Below the pieces are notes generated by a model. It had not been told where the DNA came from. It saw nothing but the letters and a program-made list of their open reading frames with translations, and did no database searches. Position numbers and translations under genes: made by a program. A DNA stretch of 64,000 bases, taken from contig CM026426.1 of the NCBI GenBank assembly GCA_014871385.1, positions 85,093,579 through 85,157,578 on the forward strand. Direction: 5' to 3'. Within the stretch, counting starts at the first letter, position 1, and each line of letters opens with the position of its first letter. Below, one piece after another: positions 1 through 11,345 of the stretch. The stretch comes from Ceratodon purpureus (taxonomy: Eukaryota > Streptophyta > Bryopsida > Pseudoditrichales > Ditrichaceae).

Positions 1-1384
1 AGCGAAGTTTACATTGGAGTATGCGATTGAGGCATTGCAAGTCGTACTTGTGAAACAACTCCTTCAAGGTCGGTTACTTAACTGCAGCGGTGCGTAAGGC
101 TGTCTATCTGGAACGTGGTACTTTTGTCGCTCTGGAGTTGTGGTACACTTATGGTAAGCCAAATTCGGAGACCTCATTGGAAACTCTAAGGAGGAGACAT
201 ATATACGCAAGCTGCTGATGCGTACTTGGTTGGAGTGGTAGCAAATATGATTTGGAAGGACGAGGACGACTTCGACCTTTTCAAGGATGCAGCGGGGAAG
301 TCTAGAATTGCAGTGGTGTTGAAGCAGCTCACAAATCCCGATCCCAAGAGCCGCTCACCTTGCAGTTGGTCCACGCTACTCTAACATCCCCTCCCTACAA
401 TTTCCAGATCCCAGAGTGTTGTCATCGCAAACATATTTAGAAGTACGCAAGTAGTGACAGCAATGTGATATTCCCAGTTCTCGATAAGAGGGGACATTCT
501 TTGTAAGTGGTTTACTGCTACAATTTTGCAATACTTTTCAATAAACATTGCACTTCACAATTGCCTCTCTGAAATGCATGGCCTCTTTGTGATGTTGCCC
601 GAGGTCGCTCCATCCCTTCTAACCTGCAGCGCGCTCGCGCTTGACCGCCCGCGTTCGATGCAACGCACTCGCCCGAACGCATGCGCCCAATACTTACGCG
701 CCGCCGCAGCGATCGCGCCCGATCCAGGCTCGCGCCCACATGACCGCGCCTGATAAGTGTGATCGCGACCGTCAACAGGATCGCGCCCGCCGCGACGCTC
801 GCGCCGTTTGCACGCGCACGCGCGCGGCCGAAACAACGCACGCGCCCTCGTACTCCCGCACTCCTGCACGCGCACGTGACATTGCGTTTGCCCGGATGCT
901 CGCGCCCGTCGTACTGCTCGCGCCCACATGCACTCCCCCGTAATTGCGCTCGCGCTCGCACTAATTCAGCGCTAGGTAAATTCGGTTTATTCTTACCGTG
1001 GGTCAACGGTCAACGCTCTTATCTGACAGACATGGAGGTGTGTCTTGTCACCATGACGGACTAACGAACGGCGGTCTATTATGACAACCATGGACTTTGG
1101 CTCTTCCAACTACAAGAATCTAATATATCCCTTCACATAAAGAGTACAAAACACTAAACTTGAAAATGTGACTGTATTTTCATTTCAAATTCGTACTAAT
1201 TATGATGAATTGATGGATGCAAGCCAAAGATAGAAAGAAATCTTAAAAATAGACGAGATGTAAGATTACGCCTAAATATCACTTTTAACACAAGGTTATC
1301 AACAATGGGGTTAATTTACAACGCTCCAAACTTACACATTGCCCTGAAATGCTACCATGAGTGCGATTTTGTACAACTGTAGTG
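1..1384. other. Left flank of element 1, with a GC-rich low-complexity block
   Basis: No convincing gene. Around 190-385 the plus strand reads an open stretch containing AADAYLVGVVANMIW and KSRIAVVLKQL that could be an exon remnant, but I do not recognise it. From about 610 to 960 the sequence switches abruptly to very GC- and CpG-rich DNA built from words such as CGCTCGCGCC and GCGCCCG. Long open frames there in several frames at once follow from the composition. From about 1070 the DNA is AT-rich. Confidence 0.5.
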
Positions 1385-1409
1385 AACACCATATTCATTA
1401 AAATGGGAC
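1385..1409 (+). repeat. Left terminal inverted repeat of element 1
   Basis: Starts AACACCATATTC and matches the reverse complement of 23005-23029 at 24 of 25 positions. A small hairpin (GGGACTTTTGGAAGTCCC) overlaps its inner edge at about 1405-1422. Preceded by AGTG at 1381-1384. Confidence 0.72.
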
Positions 1410-2049
1410 TTTTGGAAGTCCCAAATTAATATAGTGCTTAAAATAGACCTAAAATTGTATCAACTATAATGGGACTTTCATTATATTGGGACCAAAAATC
1501 CATACAGTGTTCTTTTAATCAACCATTTTTTACACATTGCATCATACAGTAGGAGTTGCAATATAAATTATTGTTGCTTATTGCTTCATAATAGGACATT
1601 TTAAGCAATTTAAGCAATTTAAGCATGTCAAATATCATACATGTCACTGTAAAGTGTGAGAGGTTCCAGGGTTAGCTCAGAGTCAACTAATTCCTCATAA
1701 TGACTGTTGCTAGAACAATTCCAACAAATGTAGAATGGCAATTTGCACGATGTTCTCATGAATGGGAAATGACTCTGTTATAATAAAATTAGAGAATATA
1801 AAGTCTTCCACGACAACACAACATATTTGAACTGCATGTGAGCAGTATACTGTCTGGAATTTATAATTAATATTAAACTTCACAACCTTGAAGCTTAAAA
1901 ATGATGTACAAATTAGACAGTTTCTGCCCTCATATCACAGCAGTTTGTCTAAAAATCATAGTGCACATAATATAATCCAATAACGTTTACAACATACAAA
2001 TAGTAACGACTTATCCTCCTAATATGACAAACTTCATTATACAAAGAAG

Positions 2050-2612
2050 TTGTCCTACGATTCAGCTCATATCAAGCTTAAATAAAGATACTTAAACTTC
2101 ATAGCACCGTAGTTCTTAGCTCACATCTAGCTAAATGAAGTAAACTTTAACTCATAGCACAATAGTATTTAGCTCACATCAAGCTAAATGAATTATACTT
2201 TAACTACCTAAACTGCAGTATTTAGCTCACATCAAGCTAAATGAATTGTACTTAAACTTCAGAGCACCGTAGTATTTAGCTCACATCAAGCTAAATGATT
2301 TATACTTTACCTTCAGTGCACTGCAGTATTTAGCTCACATCAAGCTAAATGAATTATACTTTAACTACCTAAAACTGCAGTATTTAGCTCACATCAAGCT
2401 AAATGAATTGTACTTAAACTTCAGAGCACCGAGTATTTAGCTCACATCAAGTTAAATGAATTATACTTTACTTCAGACTGCAGTATTTAGCTCACATCAA
2501 GCTAAATGAATTACTTAACTTCAGAGCACCGTAGTATTTAGCTCACATCAAGCTAAATGATTATACTTACTTCAGAGCAGTATTTAGCTCACATCGAGCT
2601 AAATGAATTATA
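2050..2612. repeat. Degenerate palindrome array (P1 variant), about 11 copies
   Basis: Tandem units of about 50-55 bp, each with TTTAGCTCACATCAAGCTAAA or a close relative, joined by AT-rich linkers ending in phrases such as ACTTCAGAGCACCG. Only the outer TTTAGCT/AGCTAAA arms remain inverted; the centre CACATCA differs from the usual CACNGTG. The array lies just downstream of the 3' end of the minus-strand transposase-like gene. Confidence 0.85.
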
Positions 2613-2622
2613 CTTCAAGGGT

Positions 2623-5493
2623 CTAGAACCTCACCAAACTATTTGAGATAACATTTCTTTGAAGTACAGGAATACGAACTTTTGGATTTAGATTCCCAGG
2701 TTTAATTTTTGATTTCCAACTAGTCATAAGTGAATCGGTATCAATCCACTCAGGGGTGTGATCCTCATCTGCTTCCCATAGGAAGGATCTTCCAGAGTTC
2801 CATCCGACATAACACTCTACGACATCTACCTTGGTAGACACTGGTTTCCAGTACTGGACTTTAATAGCATTGGGATGATTAATTGAGTCTTCAAAAGGAT
2901 TCGACATTGCTCTAGCTACCCAGAAGGGTCGTGAATCATCATCAGCAGGGCGTACAATAAGAAAATATCCCTCAAAAACTCACGAGCCACCCGAAATGAT
3001 GCGTTTGGTCTATCACGGTGTTGCCCGATGAAGGGCTCATCTATACCGAAAGCGTCACGCACGGTGCCGTCATCAAGGTACTCATCTTCAGCTGACGGAG
3101 CAAACCGAGATAGCGGCCAGAACCCATCCCTCAACGTAGAAGGCGATATAATATCCTCTGTAAGTGCCTGATGCACCCCCTTCCAATACTGTGAAATCCC
3201 TTCATTTCTTCTCCGAAACTCGCCTGACAAGTCTTCATTGGCCATGGTATCCCAATGATTGATAAAACCTCCGATTCCCCTAACGATCTCGTCCTTGTTC
3301 TTCATGCACTGCGCTGGTAATGCATTTGGACTCCCTAATGGCAAGCTTGGCCTTCCATCAGCAAGCTCACTCCACAACTTAATGCCACCATTCTCCTTTG
3401 GAAGCCAGTCACTATCGGTGCAAACAATCTTATACTGCATCATCGGCCATCCATTGGCATGTTTATAGAATTTGAATTGTTGTGCATTGGTATGTCCTTC
3501 CAAAGCCTCATCTCCTGAAGCAATATGACCTTCAATAAATCCTTTGAAATCTGGCACTTCTTCAATAAAGTGAGGGATAACAGGCTCCGTTTCGGCATCC
3601 ATAAACGATTTCATGAGCAAAGGTATCGTAGGGTAGTCATTTTTCCTAAGCTTCATACTCCAACGCCCAAACAGAGCATCAATATCATCATGCGTATGTC
3701 CAACAAGCATGAAGTTCACATAAACCTCTCGAAAGATACCTCGAGCCACAAGAAGAGAAAAAAAACACAACATATATCTGTTTTTATTATCAGAGCAGGC
3801 ATTGTCTAGCTGGACATTTAGAATTGGAGGAAGAGGCTTTGCTGGGACAACTGTTCTTGGAATCGGAGGAAGGGATGACCTGCAAATGTCGGCTCCATTC
3901 AAAACGGCCTCAAAGAGAGGTGCAATGCGATCACCAGAAAACAACTCTCCTGAACATGCCATTGGTGTAGACTCAAGGTCACGTAAGAGCTTAGCAAGAC
4001 TCCCTACGGTGTGATTTGAGTCACTAGGATATATATCCAAACCATAGTGAGCATATCGTATATCACCATGTCCGTGAGCAATCATTCCAGTCACTTGCAA
4101 CGGTAACTTAAAATAGGAATCAGTGGCCTTGTTCTTGAGAGTACGCAGGGGACGCAGTTTTGGAGTGATCCATTTTATCATGAATCACAGTGACAACATT
4201 GTCAGGCTCTGTGATAGAGTTGTATCGATTCGCGTAGTACAACTCTCTGTGCGCTCGTTGCGCAGCGAGGTGTTCCTGGAGTTTCATTCCCCATAAATCC
4301 GCAGCTCTTGAACCTTTCGTACTGGCTAATTTCAACGATTTTAGTTTATCACATGTACCGCAACGTGCAAAATTATCTCCTGGTCTCTTCACTGAAAACT
4401 CTGGGAAGGATCGCCGCCTGATATTGCTGATCCCTGAGAGGGAAACCTTCCGCAGCCCCAGTTGACCGTTCACTATATTCACTTGGGGCAAAGAGTCTTT
4501 CCATTTCCATGATGGTGGAAGGGCCATTGACACTACCTTCTCTCCATTCTCCAAGGTTCTTGATCTATGGGGCATCTGATCTGCGACGCTCTCAAGCAAA
4601 CAACCCAAGGTTGCTTTTGCTTGAACGGTGTAAGTACGAGGCTTTTTAGTCCCCAGATTTCCATGATGCTCTGCTCTTACACCTTCATCAGCAAGGCTTT
4701 GGTGCCGGAAAAAGCTAGTGCGCGATACTCCAAGTATCTTGTACCAAGCAACTTGACATACATCAATACCTTCAAGTGTAACGACGCGATTCCCAGCGAC
4801 GTCAGTGTGCATTTGCCTATGAACATCAAGTTGAGTGTGCTTCTTGAAGTACACAGTGCCATCTCTCCAGAACTGATTTCGTAGGGCTTCAATCTTTAGT
4901 CGTGGATAAAACTGAACACAGTTCAACCTACATACATCTTTCGCTGGATACAGAAGCGATAGCCTCAGGAGATAACTTCATCTCTGCCTTCGGAAGGTGA
5001 TTTGGAACCCTCTGGACTCTGGAACTATCATAAGGTCGTACTCCTACACGCTTCCTCCCCCGCATTGAAGAAACAGCAGCATTGTAGATAGCCACTTGAT
5101 CGTGGTCGTAGAGAGATGCACCATTTACGAATACATTCCGGATATGCCAAGCACGTAATGAAAACATCCATCCGATGGTACATCATCTTCACACAAGGAC
5201 TCTGCAATCTGAACAGCTACTTGATCATCTCCAAGCGGAGCTCCATCACTTCCGATGACAAGGTCTGAGTCGATGCTGTGGCAAATTCCTTTGGCAACAA
5301 TAGAGCCATACTCGTTCACTAGCGTAACAGCTTTGTGATCCATGACGACCGAGGCAATCCTTCGCAAGTAACGACATCGTCCGGTAAGGTTGGAAACTGT
5401 GGTGCCAGAAAACTCGTCAGCGCCGGAGAATGACTCCATTCGAAAATGAGATACCAGGTACGCTCTTCGAAACCTGGAAAGAATTAATATCAC
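2623..5493 (-). pseudogene. Transposase-like gene of element 1 (VGHTHDDID / DUF7869-like), frameshifted
   Basis: Reading on the minus strand, the segments in order are: an N-terminal part (about 5441-5160, from the ATG at 5437-5439, MESFSGADEF); a Cys-containing linker (KDVCRLNC, near 4930); a zinc-like CGTCDKLK pair (near 4350); IHDKMDHSKTASP; LQVTGMIAHGHGD; then the core LDNACSDNKNR and FMLVGHTHDDIDALFGRWS (about 3640-3790); and a C-terminal part with FLIVRP and FWVARA (about 2910-2960). The LDN...NK and VGHTHxDxD core is known from a eukaryotic transposon-associated family (DUF7869-like) with an RNase-H-like look. Function as a transposase is inferred. Frame changes near 5160, 4950, 4147 and 2960 break it. 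The second and fourth segments match the homologue at 29.2-32.8 kb, so the breaks are frameshifts and probably not introns. Probably inactive. Confidence 0.75.
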
Positions 5494-5676
5494 GAAGGGG
5501 TTAGAGGCAGTAAATAAGTCTCAGGAGCTTACAAACTTAATATATACTTCTCGCTTTGGTTAAACTTAATATATTGATTACTACAGAGTCTACAACTTCC
5601 ATATATTGTGTTACTAAAAATCACAGTAAAGAATGCTAGCATACAGTATCATTCGCGTACATTTGAACTTATATAA
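5494..5676. other. Probable intron upstream of the transposase-like ORF
   Basis: On the minus strand a polypyrimidine tract ending TTTCCAG sits just before the first long open frame (about 5473). The gene therefore probably has 5' exons, perhaps noncoding, in 5.5-7.3 kb. Minus-strand GTGAGT donor-like words occur near 6895 and 7083. Confidence 0.4.
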
Positions 5677-6665
5677 TTTAGCTCACTGTGAGCTAAATTC
5701 TGTACTTCACATGGAGGTTTAAAAATACAATAATAGTCGACTGCTCATGTATGTAGCTTATTCACCCATTACTAAAACTTAATGAACAATCTTCAATCCA
5801 GGTATCATGTTCCCCGTATGTTAGATTACCATTATCCCGTATTGACTAAAGTTGTTGAGAGCTTACTGTTGTTGAATTGAAAGATAACAGGAATAGGCGA
5901 ACGATTACTTGGCTCACAATAAGCTAGTCTCAAATTAGCTCACTATGAACTAAATTCATTCAGCTCACTATGAGCTAAGTTTAATTAAAATCACTACGAC
6001 CAGATGACGTCTGACTACACGTTTAAAAAACACATTCAATCTCATATTCAGCAGTTTCTGCTATTAACATATACTTCTTCCTCCAACCTAATTTATTTTG
6101 GGTTGGCGTGCAATACAATTTATTTGGGAACTCATCTTAATTGATTATGAGCAGTATCTTCTTTGTATATACTGAACCGTAGTGTATCACAGGGTACTTT
6201 ACTTTTGTTTTACCATAAACACAGCATATTATAAACCAATTTGCATGTCTTCGTTAACTGCCTCAGTCATATCCTAATACTCTTAGTCTACTCCAAATTA
6301 GCTCACAGTGAGCTAAATCAAAGTTAACTCACTGTGAGGTAAATGAAATTGAGCTATCTCTGAGGTATGCCAGATTTGGCTCAAAGTGAGCTAAATACAA
6401 CATAGCTCACAGTGAGCTAAGTTCAATTTAGCTCACAGTGAGCTAAGTCTAATTTAGCTCAAAGTGAGTTCAGCCGAATTTAGCTCACGGTGAGCTAAGT
6501 CGAATTTAGCTCACAGTGAGCTAAGTCCAATTTAGCTCACAGTGAGCTAAGTCCAATTTAGCTCACAGTGAGCTAAGTCCAATTTAGCTCACAGTGAGCT
6601 AAGTCCAATTTAGCTCACAGTGAGCTAAGTCCAATTTAGCTCATTGTGAGCTAATTCCAATTTAG
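5677..6665. repeat. Palindrome P1 array upstream of the transposase-like gene
   Basis: Scattered copies from 5677 become a tight tandem array at about 6365-6665, with a period near 33 bp: TTAGCTCACAGTGAGCTAA plus linker GTCCAATT. At least ten near-identical copies occur here. The position is 5' of the minus-strand gene, in its promoter, leader or a leader intron. Confidence 0.9.
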
Positions 6666-9300
6666 CCCACTGTAAACGAACTCCAATTCAGCGGAAACAC
6701 CACTTTCGTATACATAGATTCAGCGCCCAGTGTGTCAAACTTAGATCGCAAGAAGCAATACATATATATGTCAAATACAATAAGAAGAATTCAGCATTGA
6801 AAGTTATATGTAAGTAAAACTCGTAATGAATTTCCCGAAAATTTAGGAAATTAATCAACGAATTCGTACATTAATTATGAGAGCAATTGGGTACACTCAC
6901 TAATCCCTTGAATCTGATTTATAATCCAGATCATTACAACCTACGGTATACGCTTACATACCAAACAGAAACCAAAATAGGTCCAACACAATTCCATACA
7001 ATGATTACAGAACCTAAGGTATTCACAAAGGCAATCACCGAATGAATTTGAAACGGTACCAACAAGTCTGTATGCATTGACACTCACCAATAAGGAGTCC
7101 CTCGATGCTCTGTAGAAACGACTGTCAATTCATATCAGCACAGCAAACCCAATACAGTCGCAACCAGGGACTTCGATCTCAGTCTACCAGGGGCCTGAAA
7201 GCTGAGAACACAAACAGAATGCTGCTACAAAATCTGCAATCTCACAGTCAGGAAGAGAATTCTAGAAGACCATAACACCGCGTCACTCGGATTCCAAGTA
7301 GAGTCTCAGGAAAGAAAGGCGAGAGTATGAGGACCCACGAAGTGATGACCCTGGACCCCAAGCATTCTCAAACGGCTCTCTGAAAAAAGCGGGAACCGTC
7401 GACATTCCCATTTAGGCGGGAAAGAAGAATTCCTTTTATCAAATTGTCACTGTTGGCCTATTACGGAGATGCAGCACACATCCACTTTGTCCTTTCCCAT
7501 TGTTATCCACACCATTTTAGGCGGCGGTACCTTTGCACAACTTTATTCCACGCTATGGAGTAGGCAGAACCTCAACATGGATGCTTTCAACGACTAAGCC
7601 TAATTAAAGAGAGAGGCATTGTTGTGCTGCGAGAGACTTTCGTGATGTGAGGTTCTTATTAGTAGATCCGGCCTAATTTTGCATTCATGACATAATGACC
7701 TTCTTGGTTTATGCTCTTTAAAGTGGGGAACTTGTGAGGTCAAGATACTATGACAAATAAGTCACTACGGATCTGTTTAGATAGCAAATTAGTTATGGGG
7801 AAACGATGGATCTGTTGTATGTTGGCGGGAAATAATATGATGAACCTGGGAAACGTTTCTGTGGATCTCTATTAGTTGTATTATAAACCGTCGATGCCTA
7901 AAACATCACATACTCGAACTATAGAGGTCTAAATGATTAACTTGTATAAAAATAAAAGATCATGTTGCAATTACTGCTAGATAATAAAATAATACTGTGG
8001 GAAAATCCAGGGGAAAAAATACGATACTCTTTGATATAGGATTTCCAAAAGATTCAAAAATAATTGAACTATTAATAAAAGGGAACATGAATGGAATTAA
8101 ATAATTTCAAGAAATTAACCACGTTTAAAATTAAAGTCATTTTATTTTTTACAAAAAAACAAAATTTTAAAATATTTCTTCCTAAGAAGTTAGAGATCCA
8201 TTACGGTTTATTCGATACTTTACATTGCAAGCAAATATAACAAAGTTAGTACCGTTCCACTTCTACCAAACTTAAATGTTTATAACCACAATTTCAATTC
8301 ATCGTTATTATGGGAAATAATTATAATATAACCATGATTAATGTGTTAGTTTACATAATATGTGATACGTGAATAATCATTTAACACACTACATGTGGCA
8401 AACCTCATGAATATGAACAGACAGAGCAATAGGGTAGACGAGGTCAGTACACACATATTCCATATAAATCTACAGAAAACAATAGATTACAGTTGTATTG
8501 ATGAAATGCATCAACGCCCCAAAACCCTGAACCCCGACCTTAGACCCTAAACCCTAGTTACCCTATACCCTAGGTCCTATATCTTGTACCCTATACCTGT
8601 TACGCTCGACATTTACAGATTATAGTGCATGGTAAAAAAAAGTCTTCAACTTTTTTGGGTGAAGATATTCTTTTGTTAATTGACTTTGTTTCATTCAATT
8701 TTCATGTTACAGAGATTAGTTCATACATAAATTTACAATACTGTATACTACGCGTACCTTCTGAATATATAAAGTATATATAATCTATAAATTATAACAT
8801 ATTGCATGGAAGTGCCGTATTTTTTCGATAGATATGCGAAATGTTCTCGTTTGGACACGTACCATGACACTGCTCTTGCTCTTGATAGTAAGTCTAATTT
8901 TTTCTAATATTGATGGAATTTATAACTACTTATACAAGTTCAAATTCCTAGTACTTCTTCATTTCCTATTTTAATTGTGAAATTTCTTGTATAATTTTTA
9001 TGAATATTATTATATTGTATATGAAAGGACAGGGCATAAGAGAAATGTGCAATTCATTACGATAAGAATTAGAAATAAACATCATTACATTTTCATCTAA
9101 GACGTTGATCCGAATTTGTTTTCCAAAAATTTTGCTTGCGAAGGTTACACACAGTGCCTAAAGTCATTTATTCCATTTTTACAACAGGGAATCCCATAGT
9201 TAGATAATTATTTCCATGTTAGTGAAACCTTTGCTCAATAAATCATGAACATAATCCTTAAAATATAATATCTATGCTTATTTCATAAGTTCCTCGTTTA
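6666..9300. other. Central spacer of element 1, no gene recognised
   Basis: AT-rich and without a supportable coding region. It probably includes 5' leader and promoter of the transposase-like gene (about 6.7-7.5 kb) and a short telomere-like tract at 8513-8590. Confidence 0.5.
8513..8590 (-). repeat. Degenerate telomere-like repeat (CCCTAAA strand)
   Basis: Runs CCCAAAACCCTGAACC, then ACCCTAAACCCTAG and TACCCTATACCCTAGG. These are degenerate copies of the plant telomere heptamer in the C-rich orientation on the plus strand. It lies between the two divergent genes of element 1. Confidence 0.65.
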
Positions 9301-9329
9301 ATCCTACAAAAATTATATTTTCCCGTTAA

Positions 9330-10775
9330 TATTCGTTGTTTAATTTTTGCAATTCTTTTATTGAATTTTTGGTCATCACTTGTGTCGAATTATTTATCAT
9401 TATTCTATTCGTCCCTCACCCTATTTTATTAAGTATTTATTCTTATAATCTCTTCCTTTTTAATTTTATTTTTTATTTTATTAGTCATCTATTGTATTCC
9501 ATTATCCTAAATTTATTAATCCGTTGGTCATCGATTATAGTTTCCTCTCTTTCAGTTGTTCTTACATTAGTCATCCAACCTTACATTCCATTCCTCTCCC
9601 TCTCTATTTTATCAAATTTTTTTCGTCTACTATTCTTCCATTTATTTTATTTTTATTTTTTAAATTCACTTTAATTATTATATTGGGCATCTATTCTATC
9701 CTATTCTCTTTCTATTTTGCGATTGGGATCCTTTGTAGTATATCTCTTTATTTCTGTGGTCCACTACTCATCCTTCCCGACTCACAATTTTTCATCCTTC
9801 TCTACCTCTTTCTCACCGTTTCAGCCTTTTCTAATCTTGTTATCCTTCCATTGACCATTTTACAATTATCATTTTCGAAATATTTTATTGGTCTTCTATT
9901 CTATCCTCCTACATTTTTATTCTTCTATTGGTCATCCATCCTTTCTCTTAGTTTTCCATCCTTCTATTTCTTTTTCTCTTTATTTCATCCCTTTCTTTTT
10001 ATTCTTCAAATGATTTTTAAATTTTACTATTTTCTAGTCGTTTTATTGGTCTTCTATTCTTTATATTTTCCTTCTTGATTCTTTGAGTGGTCATCCACCG
10101 TTTCCATTATGTTTTCATCTTTATATTCCTCTCCTTAACTTGTTTTTTTTTATTTGATATTTTTATTTTACTCCTCTTCTTCTTCCATCGATTTTTTAAT
10201 AATTGTATTTTCTTAATGTTTTATTGGTCTTCTATTCTATGTTTTTTCCTTTTTTATCCTCTAAGTGGTCATCCATCCTCTCCCTCAGTTTTTCATCCTT
10301 CTATATTTTCTTAATATTTTATTGGTCTGCTATTCAATCCTTTTACCTATTGTATACCTTTATTGGTCATCCCTCCTTTCCGTTGGTTTTTCATCCTTCT
10401 ATTCGCCTCTCTATATATATATATATATTTTTTTTTTATTTTTTTTTTTTTGTTCTTCTATTCTTCTACCATTGATTTCCAAATAGTATTATTTTCTTAA
10501 TATTTTATTGGTCTTCTATTCTATCATTTGACCTTTTTTATTCCTTTATTGGTCATCCATCCTTTCCGTTGTTTTTTCATCCTTCTATTCCCCTCCCTAT
10601 CTATCTCAATTTTTTTAAATTTATTTGAATTCTTCTATTCTTCACCATTGATTTTCTAATATCAATATTTTCTTAATATTTTATTGGTCTCCTATTCTAT
10701 CCTTTTACCTTTTTTATCCCTTCATTGGTCATCCTTTCCGTTGGTTTTTCATCCTTCTATTCGCCTCTCTACATA

Positions 10776-10808
<33 letters not shown>

Positions 10809-11345
10809 GTTCTTATATTCTTCTACTATTGATTTCCAAATAGTATTATTTTCTTAATATTTTATTGGTCTTCTATTCTATCATTTTACCTTTTTTATTC
10901 CTTTATTGGTCATCCATCCCTTCCGTTGGTTTTTCATCCTTCTATTCCGCTCCCTATCCATCATTTTTTTTTTTTTTTTACTTCTTCAATTCTTCTACCA
11001 TTGATTTCAAAATAGTTTTATTTTCTTAATATTTTTTTTATGAAAAAGTCCTATTCTATCCTCTTACCTTTTTTATTCTTTTATTGGTCATCCATCCTTT
11101 CCGTTGGTTTTTCATCACTCTATTCCCCTCCCCATCTATCTCATTTTTTTTTAATTTCTTTTAATTCTTCTATTCTTCTACCATTGATCTTCTAATATTA
11201 ATATTTTCTTAATATTTTATTGGTCTCCTATTCTATCATTTCATCTTTTTTATTCCTTTATTGGTCATCCATCCTTTCCGTTGGTTTTTCATCCTTCTAT
11301 TCCTCTCCCTATCTATCTCCTCTTTTTCGCTTTTTATTCTTCTAC
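9330..11345 (+). repeat. Pyrimidine-rich satellite, unit about 175-187 bp
   Basis: The phrase TTGGTCATCCATCCTTTCC recurs near 10361, 10548, 10725, 10902, 11085 and 11260, with more diverged copies from about 9530. Each unit also carries TTTTATTGGTCTTCTATTC and a homopolymer T block (over 30 T near 10779-10807). The plus strand is almost free of G for 2 kb, which creates spurious hydrophobic open frames. No gene. Confidence 0.85.

Noticed and set aside
518..1064. Overlapping long open frames on both strands
   Set aside because: They arise from stop-poor GC-rich low-complexity DNA; the proteins are Arg/Ala-rich with no domain logic.
9336..10486. Hydrophobic plus-strand ORFs resembling membrane proteins
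   Set aside because: They are translations of the T/C-rich satellite; Phe/Leu/Ser richness follows from composition and the repeats cross frames.
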